A stretch of 64,000 nucleotides of DNA, taken from Actinoplanes sp. L3-i22. Lineage in GTDB: Bacteria; Actinomycetota; Actinomycetes; Mycobacteriales; Micromonosporaceae. The position numbers and the translations under genes are program-made. Of the stretch, positions 23,904-33,022 are shown one piece after another (within the stretch, counting starts at the first letter, position 1; each line of letters starts with the position of its first letter). The DNA lies in NCBI RefSeq assembly GCF_019704555.1, contig NZ_AP024745.1:5464501-5528500 (forward strand), written 5' to 3'. The notes beneath the pieces are model-generated. The model was not told where the DNA came from and searched no databases. It saw nothing but the letters and a program-made list of their open reading frames with translations.

Positions 23904-24437
23904 TCAGCCCAGGATCTCCTCGAGGTCCTTGCCGATCTGCTCGGGGGTGACCTTCGACTCGTAGCGGCGCAGCACCGTGCCGTCCCGATCCACCAGGAAC
24001 TTCGTGAAGTTCCACCGGATCTCGTCGCTGTCGATCGCCTCGGGGCGGGACGCCTTGGTCCGTTCGTACAAGAAATGGTCCGGTCCGAAGTCGCCGGGCT
24101 CCTGCGAGCGCAGATAGGCGTAGAGCGGCGCGGCCGCCGGGCCGTTCACGTCGACCTTGGCCAGGATCGGGAAGGTCACGTCGTAGGTCAGCGAGCAGAA
24201 CTCCTGGATCTCCTCGTCGGTGCCGGGCTCCTGGCCGCCGAACTGGTTGCACGGGAAGCCGAGCACCCGCAGGCCACGCGGGCCGAAGTCGCGGTGCAGC
24301 GCCTCCAGGCCGGCGTACTGCGGCGTCATGCCGCACTTGCTGGCGACGTTGACGATCAGCAGGACGCTGCCGGCATAGTCACTCAGCGAACGGGAACCGC
24401 CGTCGGCCGTGGCAACATCGAATTCGTGGACGCTCAT
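23904..24437 (-). CDS. Glutathione-peroxidase-family thiol peroxidase
   Basis: A 177-residue thioredoxin-fold peroxidase. It has the peroxidatic site NVASKCGMTPQY with Cys (not selenocysteine), GFPCNQFGGQEPG, and the WNFTKFLVDRDG motif holding the Trp/Asn of the catalytic tetrad. Actinobacteria lack glutathione, so thioredoxin or mycothiol is the likelier reductant. Actinobacterial versions reduce lipid and organic peroxides. It converges on the MarR gene with 10 bases between the stops. Neighbouring desaturase genes fit a membrane-lipid protection role. Confidence 0.9.
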   Translation of the reverse strand: MSVHEFDVATADGGSRSLSDYAGSVLLIVNVASKCGMTPQYAGLEALHRDFGPRGLRVLGFPCNQFGGQEPGTDEEIQEFCSLTYDVTFPILAKVDVNGPAAAPLYAYLRSQEPGDFGPDHFLYERTKASRPEAIDSDEIRWNFTKFLVDRDGTVLRRYESKVTPEQIGKDLEEILG

Positions 24438-24519
24438 GGGGCATGCTCCTGCAAGGTCGAGACGGGTGCGCAGCACTCTATCGTTTGCCCGGCGGCCCGA
24501 CGATGAAGCAGGTGAACGG

Positions 24520-24726
24520 ATGAACGGTTGGATCCGGGTGGTCGGTGGCGCGCTGCTGCTCCTGATCGGGGTGGTCTGGAGCCTGCAGGGTTCGGACGCG
24601 CTGGGCGGCAGCGGCGGGATGAACGGCCAGTCCCAGTGGCTGGTGATCGGAATCGTGGTCGCGGTCGTGGGCCTGGTGCTGCTGATCGGCGGCCTCCGGC
24701 GGGTGCGTTCCCGGCCACGGCGGTGA
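24520..24726 (+). CDS. Small two-helix membrane protein
   Basis: A 68-residue protein with two hydrophobic helices, WIRVVGGALLLLIGVVWSLQG and WLVIGIVVAVVGLVLLIGGL, and a basic tail RRVRSRPRR. Family unknown; such proteins are common in actinobacteria. Its stop overlaps the GTG of the oxidoreductase gene (GTGA), so the two are translated together and it may assist the membrane redox pair that follows. Confidence 0.75.
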   Translation: MNGWIRVVGGALLLLIGVVWSLQGSDALGGSGGMNGQSQWLVIGIVVAVVGLVLLIGGLRRVRSRPRR

Positions 24727-25448
24727 GTCAGGACGACGACGACCGCGCCGGCACCCCCGTCGGCCGGCGGATCGTGCTCGGCGTGCTCGCGCTCGGCGCC
24801 GCCGGGGTGGCCTTCGGCGCGCGGGTGCAGAAGTCGACCGACGGCGTCCTGGCGGCGATCGGCAGCAAGGATCCGACCGGCCTGACCGGGCTGTTGCCGG
24901 GCGGCGGCGGTTTCCGCTTCTACTCGGTCGCGTCGAGCGTTCCGCACCGCTCGGCCGCCGACTACCGGCTCACCGTGGACGGCCTGGTCGACAAGCCCGG
25001 CACGTACACGCTGGCGCAGTTGCAGGCGATGCCGCGCACCCGGCTGGTCCGCGACGTGCAGTGCGTGACCGGCTGGCGGGTGCCGCAGACCGCGTTCGCC
25101 GGGGTGCTGCTCGCCGACCTGCTGACCGCGGCCGGTGTCCAGCCGGGCGCCACCGCGCTGCGGTTCAGCTGCTTCGACGGCGTTTACAGCGAGAGCCTCA
25201 CCCTGGAGCAGGCGCGGCGCCCGGACATGCTGGTCGCCTACGAGATGCGCGACGAGCCGGTCAGCGCGGCGCACGGCGGCCCGGTGCGGCTCTACGCCGC
25301 GCCGATGTACTTCTACAAGTCGGCCAAGTGGCTGTCCGGGATCACCGTCACCGACCACGTCACGCCCGGCTACTGGGAGGACCGTGGCTACGACGTGGAC
25401 GGCTGGGTCGGCCGATCGAACGGACGTGATGACCATCCCACCTCCTGA
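24723..25448 (+). CDS. Molybdopterin-dependent sulfite-oxidase/MsrP-like oxidoreductase
   Basis: A 241-residue protein with the oxidoreductase molybdopterin-binding fold. RDVQCVTGWRVPQTAFAGVLLADLL contains the Mo-ligating Cys. An N-terminal helix (RRIVLGVLALGAAGVAFGA) after an RR pair suggests Tat export or a membrane anchor. Relatives include MsrP, which repairs oxidised methionine outside the cell, and small sulfite-oxidase-like enzymes. The cytochrome b-like gene downstream overlaps its end and is the likely electron donor. Confidence 0.85.
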   Translation: MSQDDDDRAGTPVGRRIVLGVLALGAAGVAFGARVQKSTDGVLAAIGSKDPTGLTGLLPGGGGFRFYSVASSVPHRSAADYRLTVDGLVDKPGTYTLAQLQAMPRTRLVRDVQCVTGWRVPQTAFAGVLLADLLTAAGVQPGATALRFSCFDGVYSESLTLEQARRPDMLVAYEMRDEPVSAAHGGPVRLYAAPMYFYKSAKWLSGITVTDHVTPGYWEDRGYDVDGWVGRSNGRDDHPTS

Positions 25449-26037
25449 GGCCCCGCTGCGGCGTTTCACGGTCGCCGAGCGCTGGATCCACCGCGGCACC
25501 GCCGCCCTGCTGGGCACCGCCATGATCACCGCCGCCTTCCTGTACCTGCCGATGCTCAGCGAACTGGCCGGCCGGCGGGACCTGCTGGTCACGGTGCACG
25601 AGTGGACCGGCGTCCTCGGGCTGATCCCGGCGCTCGCCGGCCTGGCGTCCCGGGCCTTCCGGGCCGACCTCGGCCGGCTGAACCGGTTCGTCCCGCACGA
25701 CCGCGGCTGGCTGCGGGCCACCCTGCGCCGGCGCCCGCACCCGAGCGGGAAGTTCAACGCCGGCCAGAAGCTGTTCGCGGCCCTCGCCACCGGCGCCGTC
25801 CTGGTGATGACCGGGACCGGGCTGATCCTGTGGTTCCCGGGCCTGACGCCGCTGGTCACGCGGACCGGGGCGACCTTCGTCCACGACTGGGGCGCGCTGC
25901 TGCTGGGCACCGCGGTCGCCGGGCACATCTGGATCGCCTCGAACGATCCGGAGGCCCGCCTCGGCCTGCGCACCGGATTCGTGTCGCGCTCGTGGGCCCG
26001 CCGCCACCACCCGCTGTGGGAGGCCGACAAGCGATGA
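25429..26037 (+). CDS. Cytochrome b561-type membrane subunit
   Basis: A 202-residue protein with four hydrophobic segments: AALLGTAMITAAFLYLP, GVLGLIPALAGLASRAF, LFAALATGAVLVMTGTGLILWF and WGALLLGTAVAGHIWIAS. Helix-borne histidines (RWIHRG, TVHEWTG, VHDWG, AGHIW) could bind two hemes, as in b561 and formate dehydrogenase gamma subunits. Its start overlaps the molybdoenzyme gene by 20 bases. It probably passes quinol electrons to that enzyme, as MsrQ does for MsrP, although it is not an obvious MsrQ by sequence. Confidence 0.82.
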   Translation: MTIPPPEAPLRRFTVAERWIHRGTAALLGTAMITAAFLYLPMLSELAGRRDLLVTVHEWTGVLGLIPALAGLASRAFRADLGRLNRFVPHDRGWLRATLRRRPHPSGKFNAGQKLFAALATGAVLVMTGTGLILWFPGLTPLVTRTGATFVHDWGALLLGTAVAGHIWIASNDPEARLGLRTGFVSRSWARRHHPLWEADKR

Positions 26038-26112
26038 ACAACAGGCTGCGCCCCTTCTCAGGGTGACCTCCGCCGGACCACACTGCCAGGGGAGTCCACT
26101 CTGGAGGTAGCT

Positions 26113-29100
26113 GTGCGGATGAGACGGTCAGCTGTCGGGGCCTTGACGTTGTCGTTGATCGTGCTGGGGCTGCAGGCGCCCGCGGCCGCCAACCCGGCCG
26201 GTACGGCCGTCGTGATCAGTGAGGTCTACGTCAACGGCGGCTCGGCCGGGGCGAGCTTCGCCAACAAGTTCGTCGAGTTCTACAACCCGGCGTCGAGCGC
26301 GGTCACCCTGGCCGGGACCACGCTGCAGTACCGGGCCGCGACCAGCACGGTCACCCCGAGCGGGGCGCAGGTGTTCGCGCTGTCCGGCACGGTCGCGGCG
26401 CACGGGCACTTCCTCGTGCAGCTGCCCGGCAACGGTGCGGCGAATCCGGGCGCGGCGCTGCCCACGCCGGATCTGAGCACCGGGACCAGCGTCAACCCGG
26501 GCGCGGCCGGCGGCACGCTCTACCTCGCCGCGAGCACGTCCGGGGTGCTGCCGACCGATGCCGCGGTGCTCGACAAGGTGGGCTGGGGGACCAGCAACTC
26601 GCCGGAGGGGACCGCGCCGACCGGCAACTCGATCGTGCTGAGCTACCAGCGGGCCGCGAACGGCGCGGACACCGACGACAACGCCGCCGACTTCACGGTG
26701 GCCGCGCCGGCGCCGCAGAACTCGGCGGACGGCGGGACGAGCGCGCCGCTCGCGTTGACGAATCCGGGCCCGCAGAACGCCACGACCGGGTCGGCGATCA
26801 CGCCGGTGACGCTGGTCGCGGCGGGCGGCTCCCCGCCGTACGTATGGAAGGCTCTTGATCTGCCCTTGGGTCTGGAAATCTCGGACGCGGGCGTGATCTC
26901 GGGGACGCCGACGACCGCCGGCAGCTCGTCGGTGACCGCGACCGTGACCGATTCTGCCGGTGCGACCGCCTCGACGACATTCACCTTCGTCGTTGCCGAG
27001 CCCGCTCCCGTGCTGCCGATCGCGGAAATTCAAGGGATCAACACCGACATTTCGCCGTACGTGGGTAAGACCGTCGCCGCCGACGGAGTCGTCACGGCCG
27101 TCTATCCGACCGGCGGCTTCAACGGGTTCTTCGTCGAGACCGGCGGTGCCGACACCACGCCGGGCGCCTCGGACGGCGTGTTCGTCTTCGGCTCGCAGTC
27201 CGCGGCGCAGGTCAGCGTGGGTGACTCGGTGCGGGTCACCGGCAAGGTCGCCGAGTTCCAGGGCGAGACCGAGATCACCGCCCCGTCGGTGACCGAGCTC
27301 GCCACCGCCCTGGAGCCGGTCCAGCCCCGGAGCCTGCCCTGGTCGGACCTGACGACCGACGCGCAGAAGGAAGCCCACGAGGGCGAGCTGGTCACGCCGC
27401 AGGGCGCGTTCACCGTGTCCGATAATTACGACACCAACTGGTACGGCTCGTTCACCCTGGCCGCCGGCGACGAACCGCTCCGCCAGCCGACCGACGCCGG
27501 CCGGCCGGGCAGCCCGCAGGCGCAGGCCGTGGTCGCCGGCAACGCCGCCCGCATGATCACCCTCGACGACGGCGCGAGCGTCAACTACAGCTCGGCCGCG
27601 AACACCGGCACCCCGCTGCCGTGGCTGACCCCGGACAACCCGGTCACGATCGGCGCGAAGGTCGCCTTCCACCAGCCGGTCGTGCTCGACTACCGCTTCG
27701 CGCTGTGGAACTTCCAGCCGACCGCGCGGGTCACCGACGCCGGCCGGGCCGTCGCGACCTTCAGCGACCTGCGCACCGGCAACCAGCAGCCGGCCGCGGT
27801 CGGCGGCGGCGCCCGTCTGGCCACGTTCAACGTGGAGAACTACTTCCCGATGACCGGCGAGCGGTACGTCGCCGCCGGGCTGGGCACCTGCACCTACTAC
27901 AACGACCGGGCCGGCACCCCGATCGGCGTCAACACCTGCACCGGCAGCGGCCCGCGCGGCGCGGCGACCGCGGCCGGCTTCGCCCGCCAGCAGGCCAAGA
28001 TCGTGACCGGGATCAACCGGCTCGACGCGAGCGTCGTCTCGCTCGAGGAGATCGAGAACTCGGTCAAGTTCGGCGAGCCGCGCGACACCGCGCTGGCCGG
28101 GCTGGTCGACGCGCTGAACGCGGCCGCCGGGTCGGAGATCTGGGCGTACGTGCCGTCGCCGGTCGCCGACCAGCTGCCGCCGGTGAGCCAGCAGGACGTC
28201 ATCCGGACCGCGTTCATCTACAAGAAGGCGCAGGTCGCGACGGTCGGCACGGCGGTCGTGCTGACCGGGCTGTCCGACCCGGGCGAGCCGTTCTCGATCG
28301 CCCGGCAGCCGCTCGCGCAGGGCTTCAAGAAGGCCGGCGCGAGCGACACCGACGTGTTCCTGGTCGTCGCGAACCACTGGAAGTCCAAGGGCGCGGGCAC
28401 GCCGCTCTACCCGGGGGACGTGGAGGACACCTCGTCGCCGGCGGTGAACCAGGGCGCGTACAACGAGACCCGGGTGCACGAGGCCGAGGCGGTGGTGACG
28501 TTCGCGGCGCAGCGGGCCGACGCGCTGCGGACCGACCGGATCTTCCTGCTCGGGGACTTCAACGCGTACACCCACGAGGACCCGATGGAGAAGCTGTACG
28601 CGGCCGGGTACGCCGACCTCGGCAGCGTGCTCGACCCGGCCGAGCAGACCTACTCGTTCAACGGCCTGGAAGGCTCGCTCGACCACATCCTCGCCAGCCC
28701 GGCGGCGAAAGCCCTGGTCACCGGCGCGGACGTGTGGCAGATCAACGCGCAGGAGGCGATCGCGTACGCCTACAGCCGGTACAACTACAACGCGACCCTG
28801 CTGTTCGACGCGACCGACCCGTTCGCCGCGTCCGACCACGACCCGGTCCTGGCCGGACTGAACCTGCCGTCGACGCCGGCCTTCGACCCGAAGACGATCT
28901 ACCACACCGGCGACGTGGTCAGCTACGCCGGCGCGACCTGGCGGGCGCTGTGGTGGACGGCGATCATCGCGCCGGGCGCCCCCTACGGCGCCTGGGAGGA
29001 GATCGCGGTGACCTCGGACGGGACCGCGCTGTGGACCCCGTCGCGGATCTTCGTGGCCGGTGACATCGTGGTCTACCAGGGCAAGAAGTACGTCGCCCAG

Positions 29101-29160
29101 TGGTGGACCCGCAACCAGCCGCCGGGTCAGCCCTACGGCCCCTGGAAGCTCGCCGCCTGA
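26113..29160 (+). CDS. Large secreted nuclease (LTD - Ig-like - EEP nuclease - two carbohydrate-binding modules)
   Basis: A 1015-residue exported protein. The signal peptide ends near QAPAAANPAG. A lamin-tail-like domain follows (VVISEVYVNGGSAGASFANKFVEFYNP), then a putative-Ig domain (GSPPYVWKALDLPLGLEISDAG), an OB-like segment, and an endonuclease/exonuclease/phosphatase domain from about residue 566 (LATFNVENYF, LEEIENS, VVANHWKSKG, LLGDFNAY, SLDHIL, SDHDPV), all with catalytic residues. Two tandem ~45-residue modules at the end (YHTGDVVSYAGATWRALWWT and a copy) resemble CBM5/12 chitin-binding repeats. It resembles ExeM-type extracellular DNases. GTG 26113 or ATG 26119 could be the start; GGAGGT lies at 26103-26108. 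Confidence 0.9.
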   Translation: MRMRRSAVGALTLSLIVLGLQAPAAANPAGTAVVISEVYVNGGSAGASFANKFVEFYNPASSAVTLAGTTLQYRAATSTVTPSGAQVFALSGTVAAHGHFLVQLPGNGAANPGAALPTPDLSTGTSVNPGAAGGTLYLAASTSGVLPTDAAVLDKVGWGTSNSPEGTAPTGNSIVLSYQRAANGADTDDNAADFTVAAPAPQNSADGGTSAPLALTNPGPQNATTGSAITPVTLVAAGGSPPYVWKALDLPLGLEISDAGVISGTPTTAGSSSVTATVTDSAGATASTTFTFVVAEPAPVLPIAEIQGINTDISPYVGKTVAADGVVTAVYPTGGFNGFFVETGGADTTPGASDGVFVFGSQSAAQVSVGDSVRVTGKVAEFQGETEITAPSVTELATALEPVQPRSLPWSDLTTDAQKEAHEGELVTPQGAFTVSDNYDTNWYGSFTLAAGDEPLRQPTDAGRPGSPQAQAVVAGNAARMITLDDGASVNYSSAANTGTPLPWLTPDNPVTIGAKVAFHQPVVLDYRFALWNFQPTARVTDAGRAVATFSDLRTGNQQPAAVGGGARLATFNVENYFPMTGERYVAAGLGTCTYYNDRAGTPIGVNTCTGSGPRGAATAAGFARQQAKIVTGINRLDASVVSLEEIENSVKFGEPRDTALAGLVDALNAAAGSEIWAYVPSPVADQLPPVSQQDVIRTAFIYKKAQVATVGTAVVLTGLSDPGEPFSIARQPLAQGFKKAGASDTDVFLVVANHWKSKGAGTPLYPGDVEDTSSPAVNQGAYNETRVHEAEAVVTFAAQRADALRTDRIFLLGDFNAYTHEDPMEKLYAAGYADLGSVLDPAEQTYSFNGLEGSLDHILASPAAKALVTGADVWQINAQEAIAYAYSRYNYNATLLFDATDPFAASDHDPVLAGLNLPSTPAFDPKTIYHTGDVVSYAGATWRALWWTAIIAPGAPYGAWEEIAVTSDGTALWTPSRIFVAGDIVVYQGKKYVAQWWTRNQPPGQPYGPWKLAA

Positions 29161-29167
29161 GGACGTG

Positions 29168-29194
29168 GGCCGCCTTCGGGCTCCGGGGGCGGCC
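29168..29194. terminator. Hairpin between convergent nuclease and TetR genes
   Basis: GGCCGCC and GGCGGCC form a 7-base stem around a 13-base loop, in the 34-base gap between the two stops. It has no U tract, as is common in high-GC actinobacteria, and could serve both directions. Confidence 0.45.
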
Positions 29195-29767
29195 TCAGCC
29201 CAGGATCCGGGCGATGACGTCGGCGACCATCGTCGGTGGAACGGCCCGGTGGGCGACGAAGCGCCGGTAGAAGAACGGCGCGGTGAGCAGGTCGACGGTG
29301 AGATCCGGGTCCAGGCCGGCGGGCAACTCGCCCCGGTCCCGGGCCCGGATCAGCACCGCGAGCAGCGGCTCGCGCCGCCGCCGGGTCAGGTCGGCGTGCA
29401 GCGCCCCGAGGGTCGGATCGCGCTCGGCGGCGTCGATGAAGGCGGCGAGCAGGCGCGGGAACGGCGTCTGTTCGAGCAGCGTCACGAACGCCGTGAGCAG
29501 CTCCGCGACATCGGTGCCGACCCGCCCGGTGTCCGGGACCGGGAACGGCTGGAAGGTCGCGTCCATCGCGTCGACCAGCAGCGCGCTCGACGTCGGCCAG
29601 TGCCGGTAGAGCGTCGCCTTGCTGGCGCCCGCCCGCCGGGCCACCGCCTCCATCGTGAAGCCGGCCAGGCCGGACTCGTCGAGCACCCGGAGCGCGGCCC
29701 GCAGCACCCGCTGCCGGGCGCCGGGCCCTCGCGAAATGGGCGTTCCCGCGCCCGCCGGTGGCGTCAT
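29195..29767 (-). CDS. TetR-family transcriptional regulator
   Basis: A 190-residue regulator. The N-terminal HTH is GLAGFTMEAVARRAGASKATLYRHWPTSSALLVDAM. The C-terminal half (ELLTAFVTLLEQTPFPRLLAAFIDAAERDPTLGALHADLTRRRREP) matches the TetR_C_11 type. It is divergent from a DoxX-like gene, with a 10/13-matched inverted repeat between them. It probably represses both. The ligand is unknown. Confidence 0.9.
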   Translation of the reverse strand: MTPPAGAGTPISRGPGARQRVLRAALRVLDESGLAGFTMEAVARRAGASKATLYRHWPTSSALLVDAMDATFQPFPVPDTGRVGTDVAELLTAFVTLLEQTPFPRLLAAFIDAAERDPTLGALHADLTRRRREPLLAVLIRARDRGELPAGLDPDLTVDLLTAPFFYRRFVAHRAVPPTMVADVIARILG

Positions 29768-29785
29768 TGCCGCACCTCCATCGAG

Positions 29786-29817
29786 ACGGTAGCGTACCGA
29801 TAAAGGTACGGGTCCGT
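29786..29817. promoter_or_regulatory. Inverted repeat, probable TetR operator
   Basis: The core CGTACC-GATAAA-GGTACG (29793-29810) is perfect. Flanking ACGG/CCGT extend it to a 13-base arm with 10 matches. It lies in the 67-base region between the divergent TetR and DoxX-like genes, 19 bases from the TetR start codon. Confidence 0.55.
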
Positions 29818-29834
29818 TTCGTTAGGGGGATCCG

Positions 29835-30200
29835 ATGCGACCAGGACCGTACGGCTACTGGCCGGCCACCGCGATCGTGGCCGGTGAATGCCTGATCGGC
29901 GGCGCGCTGGACCTGCTCAAGGCGCCACCGTTCTACCCGGTGATGATCGAGCTCGGCTATCCCGGCTATCTCGCCACGATCATGGGCCCCGCGAAGCTCA
30001 TCGCCGGGCTGGTCCTGCTGCTGCCGCGGCTGCCACGGCTGAAGGAGTGGGCGTACGCCGGGGTGCTCATCAACATGATCGGCGCCGCCGCCTCCCACGC
30101 CGCCATGCACCAGCCCGTGACCACGTTGCTGGCCCCGGCCATGTTCGCGACCCTGGCCCTGCTGTCCTGGTCCTGGCGCCCACCGCCCCGCCGCCTCTGA
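29835..30200 (+). CDS. DoxX-like membrane protein
   Basis: A 121-residue protein with four hydrophobic segments (YWPATAIVAGECLIGGALDLL, TIMGPAKLIAGLVLLLP, EWAYAGVLINMIGAAASH, TTLLAPAMFATLALLSW) and the PKLIAGLVLL-like core of DoxX_2 proteins. The family is linked to redox or membrane stress, but with no agreed biochemistry. AGGGGGA sits 5 bases before the ATG. It is probably derepressed through the divergent TetR gene. Confidence 0.82.
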   Translation: MRPGPYGYWPATAIVAGECLIGGALDLLKAPPFYPVMIELGYPGYLATIMGPAKLIAGLVLLLPRLPRLKEWAYAGVLINMIGAAASHAAMHQPVTTLLAPAMFATLALLSWSWRPPPRRL

Positions 30201-30201
30201 T

Positions 30202-31917
30202 TCATCTGTCGCGCAGCTTGTCGCCGCCCTCGCCGATGACGCGGCCGTTCCGGTCGTAGGCCAGCAGCAGGGCGTCGGTGGTGTCGTTCGTGCTCACCGC
30301 GAAGCGGTGCGTCGTCCAGCTGCGCTGATCCACGACCGGCAGCACCTTCGCCGGATCGTTCAGGTCCGGCCAGGTCGCCGGCGTGGGCAGTTCCGGCCAC
30401 AACGGCACGTCCACCGGCCTGGCTCCCTGCACGGGGACATACGCCAGACGGACCACGTCCGAGCCTGCCTGGCCCTCGATCCCGATGTGGCCGGCACCGT
30501 CGTCACCCATCGAGAAGTTCAGCTGCTCACCGGCCATCGCCGGCCCGGTCAAGTCGTTGCACAGCCACTTCCCGTCCCCGTAGGTCATGCCCCCGCACGG
30601 ACCGCTGCTGAACGCGTCCGCCCAGACCGGATCGTTCGCGTTCTGCGCCGCGTACACCTCGGCGGTGACCGCTCGATCGCGCGTGAACACCAGCACCCCG
30701 GCGATTCCCGCGGCCGCGACCGTGCAGTACAGCAAGGCCGTCCGGGGCCGTCCCACCACCGCCAGGCCCGGCAGCAACCGCACCCGCCCGGCCGCCGCCG
30801 ACCAGAGGCTGACCGCTCCGCCGCAGCACACCGCCACCGCGCACAGCGCCCGCGCGTTGTCGCGCAGGAACCCGCCGGCCGGCAGCACCGCCCCGAGCTG
30901 CACGCTCATCGTGACCAGCACGATCACCCCGGCCGCGATCCGGCCCCGCCGCGGGCCGGCGACCAGGAGGATTCCGGCCAGGACGGTCCAGATCTGGTGG
31001 TGGGTCCAGGACACCGGGGAGACCGCGACGGTCGCACATCCGATCACCACCGCGGCCAGGGCCACCTGCCCGCGCCGGTGGTACTCCCGCGCGCACAGGA
31101 ACGCGACCAGGCACACCAGCCCGGCCAGCGCCGCCCAGGCGATCGACCGTTCACCGGTCGGAATCGCGTAGCGCAGCAGCGTCCCGTTCAGCGACTGGTT
31201 GCCGGTCGACGACAGGTCCCCGATCCGCGAGGTGGTCAGCACCGCCCGGGTCCAGAACGTCACCGACGCCGACGGCCACACCGCCAGGGCCAGCAGCGCG
31301 CAGGCCACGAACGTGGCCCCGGCCCGTACCGCGTCCCGGCGGCGGCCCACCACCCAGAGGTACGGCACGAACAGCAGCGGGGTCAGCTTGATCGCCGCCG
31401 CCACGCCGATCAGCACGCCGCCCGCCCGTCGCGGCAGCAGGCCCAGCGCATCCACCAGGGCGAGCAGCACCACGAAGAGGCTCACCTGCCCGAACCGCAG
31501 GTTGCTCTGCACCGGCGCCGACGCCAGCAGCGCCGTCGAGGCGGCGAGCATCACCACCAGAAACCGCTGCCGCCCGGCCAGCCCGTTACGCATCGTGAGG
31601 GCCGCCGCGAGGGCCATCACCCCGGCCACCGTGACCAGCGTCCACGCGACCTGGACCACCGGCTCCGGCACCGCACCCAGCGGCCAGAAGACCAGCGCCG
31701 CGAACGGCGGATAGGTGAACGGGTCGCCGTTCTCGGCCGCGTACGAGTACAGCGGGATCCCGTCCCGCATCGCCCGCACCGCACCCAGATAGACGTGCAG
31801 GTCGGCGAGCCGGTCGTAGGCCGGCCGGGTCAGCGCCGCGGTGATCGACCACGCGGCGAGCGCGACGAACACGCCGACGGCGCCGGCCAGGGCGAGCGCC
31901 CGGGTCCGGGGCGACAT
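30202..31917 (-). CDS. GT87-type polyprenyl-phosphate-dependent mannosyltransferase
   Basis: A 571-residue integral membrane protein with about ten or more helices. It carries the GT87/DUF2029 features: an early acidic loop (LADLHVYLGAVRAMRDGIPLYSYAAENGDPFTYPPFAALVFWPLG), QSNLRFGQVSLFVVLLAL, and SLNGTLLRYA. A soluble C-terminal domain of about 170 residues follows the last helix. Family members add mannose from polyprenyl-phosphate-mannose to lipoglycans outside the membrane. The ATG at 31917 is chosen; an in-frame GTG at 31965 would add 16 residues. It converges on the DoxX-like gene with 1 base between the stops. Confidence 0.85.
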   Translation of the reverse strand: MSPRTRALALAGAVGVFVALAAWSITAALTRPAYDRLADLHVYLGAVRAMRDGIPLYSYAAENGDPFTYPPFAALVFWPLGAVPEPVVQVAWTLVTVAGVMALAAALTMRNGLAGRQRFLVVMLAASTALLASAPVQSNLRFGQVSLFVVLLALVDALGLLPRRAGGVLIGVAAAIKLTPLLFVPYLWVVGRRRDAVRAGATFVACALLALAVWPSASVTFWTRAVLTTSRIGDLSSTGNQSLNGTLLRYAIPTGERSIAWAALAGLVCLVAFLCAREYHRRGQVALAAVVIGCATVAVSPVSWTHHQIWTVLAGILLVAGPRRGRIAAGVIVLVTMSVQLGAVLPAGGFLRDNARALCAVAVCCGGAVSLWSAAAGRVRLLPGLAVVGRPRTALLYCTVAAAGIAGVLVFTRDRAVTAEVYAAQNANDPVWADAFSSGPCGGMTYGDGKWLCNDLTGPAMAGEQLNFSMGDDGAGHIGIEGQAGSDVVRLAYVPVQGARPVDVPLWPELPTPATWPDLNDPAKVLPVVDQRSWTTHRFAVSTNDTTDALLLAYDRNGRVIGEGGDKLRDR

Positions 31918-32066
31918 CCGCGTCCACGATCGACTCCACGGAGATATCGGCGCTTCGACCGTCACCGCGCCGCCGACCCGGACCTGTAGATATTCAACAC
32001 GGACGCTCCCCCGAACCGGACCGGCATGATCGCCGAGGACGGTACCAAGGCCCGCCGCGGATCCGA

Positions 32067-32792
32067 TCAGGCCGCCTCGAGGCCTAGGAAGAGGAAGCAC
32101 AGGAAGGAGCCCGAGGGCGAGGTCTCCAGGTCGGGGAAGAGTTCGTGGGCCTCGGGTGCGGGCGGCGGCTCGCTGACGACCGTGATCCGGAAGCCGGCCG
32201 TGACGAACTCGTTGAGGATCGTGTGCAAGGGGCGGTGCCAGAACGTCAGCGGGAAGGTCCGGCCGTCGAAGGTGAAGTCGTCGCGCCACGGTTCGGTGGC
32301 GAAGTAGTCGCCGTCCGGGTTGAGCAGCTTGTACATGAAGGGATGGTTGACGGCCACCAGGAGCCGCCCGCCGGGCACCAGCACCCGCCGCAGCTCGGCG
32401 AGCGCCGCCGCCCAGTCCTGGACGTAGTGCAGGACCAGGCACGCGATCACGTCGTCGAACGCGGCGTCCGGGAACGGCAGCGGATCGCCGCCGAGTCCGC
32501 CCAGGTGCAGGGCGGTGCCGGGGCCGAGCCGCCGGCGGGCCAGGTCCAGCATCCGGATGCTCGGCTCGACGCCGGTCACCACCGCGCCGCGGTCGCGCAG
32601 GGTCTCCAGCAGCGGGCCGGCACCGCAGCCGACGTCCAGGATCCGTCGTCCGGCCACGTCCCCGGCCAGCTCCAGGATCGCCGGCCGGGTGTAGTAGCCG
32701 TTGATCAGGTTGGACTCGGTCTCGGCCGTGTACGCCTCGGCAAAGGCGTCATAGGCAGCCGGGTCGGGGGAGTACTGGAGGTCGGCAGACAT
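32067..32792 (-). CDS. Class I SAM-dependent methyltransferase
   Basis: A 241-residue methyltransferase of the UbiE/Methyltransf_11 type. SAM-binding motifs are ILDVGCGAGPLLETLRDRGAVVTGVEPS, PFPDAAFDDVIACLVLHYVQDW and LRRVLVPGGRLLVAVNHPF. The substrate is unknown. The start is set at the second in-frame Met (32792), since the family begins shortly before YDAFAEAY. It is monocistronic in appearance, divergent from a membrane protein gene across 230 bases with no recognisable site. Confidence 0.87.
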   Translation of the reverse strand: MSADLQYSPDPAAYDAFAEAYTAETESNLINGYYTRPAILELAGDVAGRRILDVGCGAGPLLETLRDRGAVVTGVEPSIRMLDLARRRLGPGTALHLGGLGGDPLPFPDAAFDDVIACLVLHYVQDWAAALAELRRVLVPGGRLLVAVNHPFMYKLLNPDGDYFATEPWRDDFTFDGRTFPLTFWHRPLHTILNEFVTAGFRITVVSEPPPAPEAHELFPDLETSPSGSFLCFLFLGLEAA

Positions 32793-33022
32793 GCGGCCGA
32801 TCCTGGCAGAGTTGATCAACCCCGAAATTCCGGAGATTCATGTCGTGCGCTGCGGCCGATAACTGACCGCCGCTCCCGCCGGGACCCCTCCGGGCTCCGC
32901 AAGGGCGCGGGGCGCCCAGAACGCGAAGCCCTCCGGGGCGACGTCCGCGGGTGGTCGCGGTCCAAAAACCAAAGACCGAACGGGCGATGCGCGACCGCGC
33001 CCCCGTGCATAGATTGCGGACT

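Noticed and set aside
26128..28905. 925-codon antisense frame opposite the secreted nuclease
   Set aside because: Low-complexity Arg/Gly/Val-rich product typical of a third-position GC shadow. The plus-strand gene has complete domains and a signal peptide.
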